Positions 58,851-64,000 of a stretch of DNA of 64,000 nt are shown one piece after another. The DNA comes from Nesterenkonia natronophila (GTDB taxonomy: Bacteria; Actinomycetota; Actinomycetes; Actinomycetales; Micrococcaceae), in NCBI RefSeq assembly GCF_003595215.1, contig NZ_QYZP01000001.1, positions 434,001-498,000 of the forward strand, read 5' to 3'. Position 1 is the first letter of the stretch. Each line of letters opens with the position of its first letter. The notes under the pieces were generated by a model. It worked only from the letters and a program-made list of their open reading frames with translations. It searched no databases and was not told where the DNA came from. The position numbers and the translations under genes were made by a program.

Positions 58851-60949
58851 ACTGATGTGTTCTCCTTCGCGGGTGCGGTTCTGCGAGTCTGACACATCTG
58901 TTTGATCTGCGGCACGCAGGGCTCGTTCTGAAGACTTGTGGTGTCACCGAGTGGTTCGCCGTCGTGCAGCTGAGTAAGCAGTCGCCGCATGATCTTCCCA
59001 GAGCGGGTCTTGGGCACCTCCGGCACCGGGATCACCGACCGGGGCTTGGCGACTGGGCCGATGGCCTGTCCCACGTGGTTTCGCAGCACGTGCAGCAGCT
59101 CTGATTCGGCTGCACTGTCCTGCTGGGTGCGCACGTAGGCCGCTTCGGTGAGCACCACGAACGCCACCGGCGCATGTCCGGAGGTGGCGTCATAGGCGGG
59201 AGCCACGCCGGCCTCCACCACATCCGGATGGCTGACCAGTGCGGATTCGATCTCAATGGTTGACAGCAGGTGCCCGGAGACATTGATCGCATCATCAGTC
59301 CGGCCCAGAATCCAGATGTCCCCGTCTGCATCGCGCTGCCCGGCGTCCCCGGCGAGGAACCACCCTTCATCGGCGTACTTCTCCCAATAGCTGGAGTAGT
59401 AACGCTGCGGATTGCCCCACACGGTGCGTGCCATGGACGGGCCGGTGCGAGTGATCACCACATGTCCCTGTTCCCCAGGAACCGTGGGTGCACCGTGATC
59501 GTTGACGACGTCCACTTGCCAACCGGGCATTTCCTGAGCCACGCTGCCGGGCTTGTGGCGAGTCGATTCAGGCCGTGGGCTCAGGACTGCGGACCCGGAT
59601 TCAGATTGCCACCAGGTGTCGACCAGCGGCAGCGCCGGTTCCCCGTCAGGAGTGCGGGTCTCCCGGCCGATCTGCGTTCGGAGCCAGGTTGCAGCCTCAG
59701 GGTTGACAGCCTCGCCGACGGTGCCCGCGACGCGGAGGGAGCTCAGATCGAACTCTGCCGGGACCCCATCGGGGAACCAACCCATGAGGGAGCGCACCAA
59801 GGTCGGAGCGGTGTAATAACTGGTGACCCGGTGCTTCTGAATGATGTCAAAGTGCCGCCCGGCGTTTGGGACATTGGGCACGCCTTCGTAGATCACCTGG
59901 GTGGCGCCGGCCGCGAGTGGCCCGTATATCTCGTAGGTGTGGGCGGTGACCCAGGCGAGGTCTGCGGTGCACCAGTGAACATCATCTGCCCGACGGTCCG
60001 GGTTGGGGTGGGCGAAGAGGCGCAAGTGGCTGAACAACGCGCCTGTTAAATATCCCCCGGTGGTGTGCACCAGGCCTTTGGGCTTACCGGTGGTCCCCGA
60101 TGTGTACATGATGAACAGGGGGGTTTCGGCGTCAAAGAACTGAGGTCGGTGCTCGGCTGAGGCGTTTCCGACAATGTCGTGCCACCACAAGTCACGACCC
60201 AGACCATCGCCGTTGAGGTCAGCATTGCTCCAGCTGACGGCGGAGCCGGTCCGGCGGACCACAAGGACGTGCTCCACTGTGCCTCCGGCCTCAGCAGTGA
60301 GACCGTCAACGGCGGCGTCGGCGTTGGACTTCACCGGCACAGCAGAGCCCCGTCGGTATTGGCCGTCGGTGGTGACCAGCAGCTTGGCCCCAGTGTCCTC
60401 TATACGGAACTTCAGCGCCTCGGCGGAAAACCCCCCGAAGACGAGCTGATGGACCGCGCCGATGCGGGCACACGCCAAAGTGATCACAATTGTCTCCACC
60501 AGCACCGGCAGGTATATCACCACGCGGTCTCCGGCTTCGATTCCGAGGCCTTCCAGAGCGTTAGCGGCCTGACTGACCCGTCGCTTCAGATCCGCGTATG
60601 TCACTGACTCCGCATCTCCGGGCTCACCTTCGAAGTGCAGGGCAACCTGATCGCCCCGGCCAGCGGTGATGTGTCTGTCGACGCAGTTCACCGCGGCGTT
60701 GAGCCGCCCCCCTTCGAACCAGCGGATTTCAGGTCCGCGGCGCTCCTCCTTCTGCGGCGGAGTCCACGAGTGTGTGGTGTGCCAGGGGGTGTGCCAATCC
60801 AACAGGCCGGCAGCCCGGTCCCAAAAGTCGAGTCGTTCGGCTTCAGACGATCGGGTCGTCGGTTCAACCCACTGATGGATATCCGCCGCAGCCGGGCCGG
60901 TGGAGGTCCTCAGGACAGACTTGTGCTCACCGGGGGAGAGGTCGCTCAT
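58847..60949 (-). CDS. Acetyl/acyl-CoA synthetase (Acs-like)
   Basis: A 700-residue AMP-forming ligase close in length and order to acetyl-CoA synthetase. HQWVEPTTRSSEAE near the start, DRVVIYLPVLVETIV, P-loop MYTSGTTGKPKGLVHTTGG, DTWWQSESG (Acs-type acetate pocket), GDAGQRDADGDIWILGRTDD and the acylation lysine in VPKTRSGKIMRRLL, which acetylation usually controls. It is placed between a flavin reductase and metY in a SAM riboswitch operon, which is unusual. Acetyl-CoA could feed homoserine acetylation. The start is seven bases after the upstream stop, with no ribosome binding site, so it depends on coupling. Confidence 0.88.
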   Translation of the reverse strand: MSDLSPGEHKSVLRTSTGPAAADIHQWVEPTTRSSEAERLDFWDRAAGLLDWHTPWHTTHSWTPPQKEERRGPEIRWFEGGRLNAAVNCVDRHITAGRGDQVALHFEGEPGDAESVTYADLKRRVSQAANALEGLGIEAGDRVVIYLPVLVETIVITLACARIGAVHQLVFGGFSAEALKFRIEDTGAKLLVTTDGQYRRGSAVPVKSNADAAVDGLTAEAGGTVEHVLVVRRTGSAVSWSNADLNGDGLGRDLWWHDIVGNASAEHRPQFFDAETPLFIMYTSGTTGKPKGLVHTTGGYLTGALFSHLRLFAHPNPDRRADDVHWCTADLAWVTAHTYEIYGPLAAGATQVIYEGVPNVPNAGRHFDIIQKHRVTSYYTAPTLVRSLMGWFPDGVPAEFDLSSLRVAGTVGEAVNPEAATWLRTQIGRETRTPDGEPALPLVDTWWQSESGSAVLSPRPESTRHKPGSVAQEMPGWQVDVVNDHGAPTVPGEQGHVVITRTGPSMARTVWGNPQRYYSSYWEKYADEGWFLAGDAGQRDADGDIWILGRTDDAINVSGHLLSTIEIESALVSHPDVVEAGVAPAYDATSGHAPVAFVVLTEAAYVRTQQDSAAESELLHVLRNHVGQAIGPVAKPRSVIPVPEVPKTRSGKIMRRLLTQLHDGEPLGDTTSLQNEPCVPQIKQMCQTRRTAPAKENTSV

Positions 60950-60955
60950 GGACGT

Positions 60956-61495
60956 TCAGGCCTCGTGAGTGGGTAGTGGTGTGAAGGCACTCTGGTGAAA
61001 GACCAGTCCGTTGTGCGCCGGGTCGGCTGTCAGGTCGAGGATCTCAAGCACCACAATGTCGTGATCACCAGCGGTGAACTGGTTGTAGATCCGCGTCTTC
61101 AGCCACAGGGGAGTTTCGGTGAGCACTAGGGCTCCGTCCTCGTCAGTTGTGTAATCGACCCCCTTGAAGCGTTGGGTTCTGTCCTTTGAAGCGATCTGTC
61201 GGCATAGACCCTGCTGTTCAGCGCCAAGCACCGATACGCCTAGATGGGAGGCCTGGTCACGCAGCAGCGGCCAGGTCCCGGAGGTGTGTTGAACGGCGAA
61301 GGTCACCAGCGGTGGTTCCAATGACACTCCCACTGTGAAAGTGGAGGCGACCAGACCTTGAGGGGTCCCTTCAATTTCAGCGCTGATCACGACGATTCCC
61401 TGGGGGAATTGCGCGAAGGCGGCTCGGAGCTCCAATGGATCCAGTGATCCGCCTCTCACCGAGCGTCTCGCGAGGGTTGCTGCAGACAAAGTCAT
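60956..61495 (-). CDS. Flavin reductase (HpaC/SnaC type)
   Basis: A 179-residue FMN reductase domain protein: LRAAFAQFPQGIVVISAEIE, GLVASTFTVGVSLEPPLVTFAV, LGVSVLGAEQQGLCRQIAS and AGDHDIVVLEILDL. These serve as the reductase half of two-component flavin monooxygenases. ATG 61495 follows GGGAG; the riboswitch ends only a few bases upstream. As first gene of a sulfur operon it may supply FMNH2 to the monooxygenase encoded at the right edge. Confidence 0.9.
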   Translation of the reverse strand: MTLSAATLARRSVRGGSLDPLELRAAFAQFPQGIVVISAEIEGTPQGLVASTFTVGVSLEPPLVTFAVQHTSGTWPLLRDQASHLGVSVLGAEQQGLCRQIASKDRTQRFKGVDYTTDEDGALVLTETPLWLKTRIYNQFTAGDHDIVVLEILDLTADPAHNGLVFHQSAFTPLPTHEA

Positions 61496-61499
61496 GGAA

Positions 61500-61590
61500 A
61501 ATCTCCCATCGGACCTGGCGGTAGCACCCGGCAGGTTCCGGGTTGCTGCGGCGTCATTGAGCCAGATCTCTCGGCCGCTCGGGATGGACC
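61500..61590 (-). ncRNA. SAM-clan riboswitch (SAM-I/SAM-IV type)
   Basis: Read on the minus strand: outer stem CCATC with GATGG; P2 from GCGGC to GCCGC enclosing GAGAGATCTGGCTCAATGA; conserved AGCAACC; P3 CCCGG-AACCTG-CCGGG; then TGCTACCGCCAGGTCC. CTGGC in the P2 loop can pair with GCCAG as the pseudoknot. These are the hallmark parts of S-box RNAs in actinobacteria. It ends just before the flavin reductase ribosome binding site, so translation control is likely. Low SAM should allow expression. Confidence 0.82.
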
Positions 61591-61725
61591 CTTTCACCGT
61601 ACGCCTCCACGCAGCGACCCGGCAAAACATGTGTCATATTTCGAGATCCTCCCTGCCTCGAGTCTGAGCAGAGCCTGTCTCGGTAGAGTAACCACCAGAG
61701 ATCCCTGCGCTGAGAAGGAGAACCA

Positions 61726-62796
61726 ATGAGACAGTCGGTGGATGTATCCAGGTGGGGGCGAGAAACGCACACACCCTACGCGGCGGCCCATGATCGATAT
61801 TCGCAATTCAACTACCGGCGCGTCGGTCGCAGCGGCCTGCTGCTGCCGCCGATCTCACTGGGGCTGTGGTGGAACTTTGGTGATGCCACTCCGTTTGCCG
61901 ATCAGCGGAAAATCATCAGGCACGCCTTCGACTCCGGGATCACGCACTTCGACTTAGCCAATAATTACGGTCCGCCCTATGGGGCCGCCGAGGAGAACTT
62001 CGGTCGGGTTCTGGCCAAGGACCTCAGGCCATACCGCGATGAGCTGATTATTTCGTCGAAGTCCGGTTGGGACATGTGGCCCGGTCCCTATGGCAACTAC
62101 GGCTCTCGCAAATACACGCTCGCCAGTTTGGATGAAGCACTAGGGCGCATGGGCCTGGACTACGTGGACATTTTCTACTCCCATCGTGTCGATCCCGACA
62201 CCCCTTTGGAAGAGACAATCGGGGCTCTCGATACAGCGGTGCGTTCCGGAAAGGCTCTCTATGTGGGACTGTCTTCCTACTCAGCGGAGCGAACCAGGGA
62301 AGCCTCACGTATCGCAAGTGAGCTGGGGACGCCCCTGGTCATTCATCAACCCGCCTACTCACTGCTGAATCGATGGGTCGAAGATGGACTGTTGGATGCT
62401 TTGAAGGAGACGGGAATGGGGTCGATCGCCTTCACACCTCTCGCACAGGGGCTGCTGACAGACAAGTACCTTAAAAACCCGGAGGCCAAGCCTTCAGGGG
62501 GCCGATCCTCATTGTTGAGTCACCATCTCAGTGAGGACAACCTTGATCGACTGCGTCAGCTCAACGATCTCGCCGCAGCACGAGGCCAGACCTTGGCTCA
62601 GTTGGCTATATCGTGGCTGCTGCGCGATGGCGGTGCTACCTCGGTTCTGCTGGGGGCCTCGTCGACTAGTCAGTTGGATGAGAACCTTGCAGCGGTGCAG
62701 AACACTGTGTTTGCGCAGGAGGAGTTGGACTCTATTGATGAGATCACGCAGGGCGATACGGGTATCAACATCTGGTCGGTATCCTCGGACCTTTGA
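61726..62796 (+). CDS. Aldo/keto reductase (YghZ/Kv-beta-like)
   Basis: A 356-residue NADPH-dependent oxidoreductase. FNYRRVGRSGLLLPPISLGLW, HFDLANNYGPPYGAAEENFGR with catalytic Asp and Tyr, IISSKSGWDMWPGPYGNYG with the Lys, YVDIFYSHRVDPDTPLEETI and VLLGASSTSQLDENL. The GPYG insert is typical of the L-glyceraldehyde 3-phosphate reductase (YghZ) group. GAAGGAG precedes ATG 61726. Divergent from the riboswitch operon. Confidence 0.9.
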   Translation: MRQSVDVSRWGRETHTPYAAAHDRYSQFNYRRVGRSGLLLPPISLGLWWNFGDATPFADQRKIIRHAFDSGITHFDLANNYGPPYGAAEENFGRVLAKDLRPYRDELIISSKSGWDMWPGPYGNYGSRKYTLASLDEALGRMGLDYVDIFYSHRVDPDTPLEETIGALDTAVRSGKALYVGLSSYSAERTREASRIASELGTPLVIHQPAYSLLNRWVEDGLLDALKETGMGSIAFTPLAQGLLTDKYLKNPEAKPSGGRSSLLSHHLSEDNLDRLRQLNDLAAARGQTLAQLAISWLLRDGGATSVLLGASSTSQLDENLAAVQNTVFAQEELDSIDEITQGDTGINIWSVSSDL

Positions 62797-62826
62797 GAGA
62801 AGATGACTCTGCCCCGCCTCGAACAC

Positions 62827-64000
62827 TCAGCCGTTCAAGACTTCGTCTTTGGGGATCTCGGTCGCGGCCGCAGTGAGGTGCGTGAAAGCTCCGCGATAGG
62901 CGGCGGCAGGGTGGGAGTTGGGAAGCCGGTCTGATCCGGTCACCTGAGCTCGGAGACTCGTGGTCGACCTCATCTGCTCAGGCGCTCGCGCGAGACCGCG
63001 CTCGCGCAGCAGCGGCAACACATGGTCAATGAACTCGTCGTAGGAGCCTGGGATGGTGGAGTTCATGACATTGATGCCGTCAATACCAGCCTCTTGCCAT
63101 TGCTTGAGCTCCTCGGTGACCTGCTCCGGGGTCCCTACCACGCGTGTTGACCGAGCCCGAAAGTGCGCCAGATCGCGGAGTGTGACACGGCCATGGGGCG
63201 CAATCTTCTTGATCTCCGCGAGGTGACCCTGGGCACCTTCGGTGTGCTCCAGGTCGTCCAAGGGCGTATCGATCGGCAGGTGCCCTACGTCCACGCCGAG
63301 ACTTCCCGCCGTGTGGGCGATCAGGGCGTGATCGTCAATAGCGTCATCCAGATCGCGGGCTCTCTGCTGGGCTTCGGCCTCTGTGGAACCGATGACAAAG
63401 GACAGTCCCTGGATGAACTTGACATCCTCCGGCCTACGGCCGAACTTCGCGGTACGTTCGCGAACGTCCTGAGCGTGGGCGGCAGCAATCTCTCGCCGCG
63501 GCGCCATCGAGAAGGTGGCTTCCGCATGGGCTGCAGCCAGTTCCCGGCCACGGTCCGAGGAACCGGCCTGAAACAAGTACGGGGTGCGCTGAGGTGAGGG
63601 AGAGGAAAGATGCGGCCCTTCGACCGAATAGCGTTCGCCCCGATGACAGATCTTGGCAACTTTGGCCGGGTCCGCGTGGAGGCCACGCCCGCGCTCATGA
63701 TCAACGGTCTTGTCCTGGAGGAGAGCCCCGTCCTCCCACGAGCCTTCCCAGAGCTTGTAGCAGACATCGAGGTATTCCTCAGCCCAGGCATACCGGTCGT
63801 CGTGCTTGGCAAGGCCACTTGCCCCGAAGTTCTTGTGTGCATTCTCTTGAGCATTAGTCACAACGTTCCATCCCACCCGGCCTCCTGAGAGGTGATCTAA
63901 GGTGGAGAGCTGCCGAGCGAAGGTGAACGGGTGGGCTTGGATCACCGAGGAGGTCATGGCCAGTCCGATCCGGTCGGTGACAGCCGCCAGCGCGGATAGC
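62827..64000 (-). CDS. NtaA/SnaA/DszA-type flavin-dependent monooxygenase (5' end outside window)
   Basis: 391 codons of a luciferase-like monooxygenase; the open frame continues to the window edge, so the N-terminus is missing. Motifs: LAAVTDRIGLAMTSSVIQAH, HLSGGRVGWNVVTN, YLDVCYKLWEGSW, TPYLFQAGSSDRGRELA and GLSFVIGSTEAEAQ. This subgroup uses FMNH2 from a separate reductase to oxidise sulfur or nitrogen compounds (dibenzothiophene sulfone, dimethyl sulfide, nitrilotriacetate). The flavin reductase 1.3 kb away is a candidate partner. An organosulfur substrate is inferred from the neighbouring metY operon. Confidence 0.88.
   Translation of the reverse strand, partial: LSALAAVTDRIGLAMTSSVIQAHPFTFARQLSTLDHLSGGRVGWNVVTNAQENAHKNFGASGLAKHDDRYAWAEEYLDVCYKLWEGSWEDGALLQDKTVDHERGRGLHADPAKVAKICHRGERYSVEGPHLSSPSPQRTPYLFQAGSSDRGRELAAAHAEATFSMAPRREIAAAHAQDVRERTAKFGRRPEDVKFIQGLSFVIGSTEAEAQQRARDLDDAIDDHALIAHTAGSLGVDVGHLPIDTPLDDLEHTEGAQGHLAEIKKIAPHGRVTLRDLAHFRARSTRVVGTPEQVTEELKQWQEAGIDGINVMNSTIPGSYDEFIDHVLPLLRERGLARAPEQMRSTTSLRAQVTGSDRLPNSHPAAAYRGAFTHLTAAATEIPKDEVLNG

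Overview
The window looks like chromosome of a high-GC actinobacterium of the order Micrococcales, probably a salt-tolerant member of the Micrococcaceae (Nesterenkonia, Yaniella or Enteractinococcus type). This is inferred from the strong G/C bias at third codon positions, the many GTG starts, the acidic secreted proteins, the neighbourhood of class II aldolase, DUF3151 protein, thymidine kinase and purA, a BCCT osmolyte carrier, and several genes with no ribosome binding site but a -10 box 6-7 nt before the start (leaderless mRNAs). No species can be named from the sequence alone.

Layout. 1-5 kb: a BMP-type lipoprotein (cut by the window edge), a conserved hypothetical, tRNA-Lys, a flavin reductase-like protein, a PspC protein, and a glutaminase fused to STAS and cyclic-nucleotide-binding domains. 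5.3-17.4 kb: a transport block for small organic acids and osmolytes. It holds a DUF3311/SSS symporter pair with a spermidine synthase-like gene, an ActP/DUF485 acetate symporter pair, a third SSS symporter with two small membrane proteins and a BtsSR-like two-component system, and a BCCT carrier. Two CRP/GlxR-type sites lie between the acetate pair and the third symporter operon. 17.4-24.5 kb: a secreted nuclease-fold protein that has lost its catalytic residues, an EcsC-like protein, a tandem universal stress protein, a large NlpC/P60 cell-wall hydrolase with three copies of an unrecognised ~58-residue repeat, and a small metallopeptidase. tRNA-Glu, -Asp and -Phe follow.

24.9-35.3 kb: a genomic island. 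The 3' end of tRNA-Phe plus its terminator is repeated about 10.3 kb downstream (50-nt core with one mismatch). The island carries a membrane-anchored alpha/beta hydrolase, an M64-type zinc metallopeptidase without a signal peptide, an orphan PxpA (5-oxoprolinase subunit A), an amidase, a decayed ISL3 transposase and possible IS3 debris. No integrase remains. The hydrolase/M64 pair is the least explained part of the window.

35.3-57 kb: mostly core genes. These are an EamA exporter, a duplicated DUF1538 membrane protein coupled to a PII-like protein, xth, nadE, pyrE, an MFS gene with a large internal deletion, a MalY-like C-S lyase/aminotransferase, a TrmH methyltransferase, an alkyltransferase-like protein, a diacylglycerol kinase-family enzyme, a glutamate racemase-like protein, azlCD, fba, a HAD hydrolase, a PhnDCEE transporter, DUF3151, tdk, purA and a ribokinase. 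57-64 kb: a sulfur operon. A SAM-clan riboswitch precedes a flavin reductase, an acyl-CoA synthetase, metY and a CoA-binding protein, all closely coupled. Beside it lie a divergent aldo/keto reductase and, at the window edge, an NtaA/DszA-type flavin monooxygenase that could use the reductase's FMNH2 to release sulfur for MetY.
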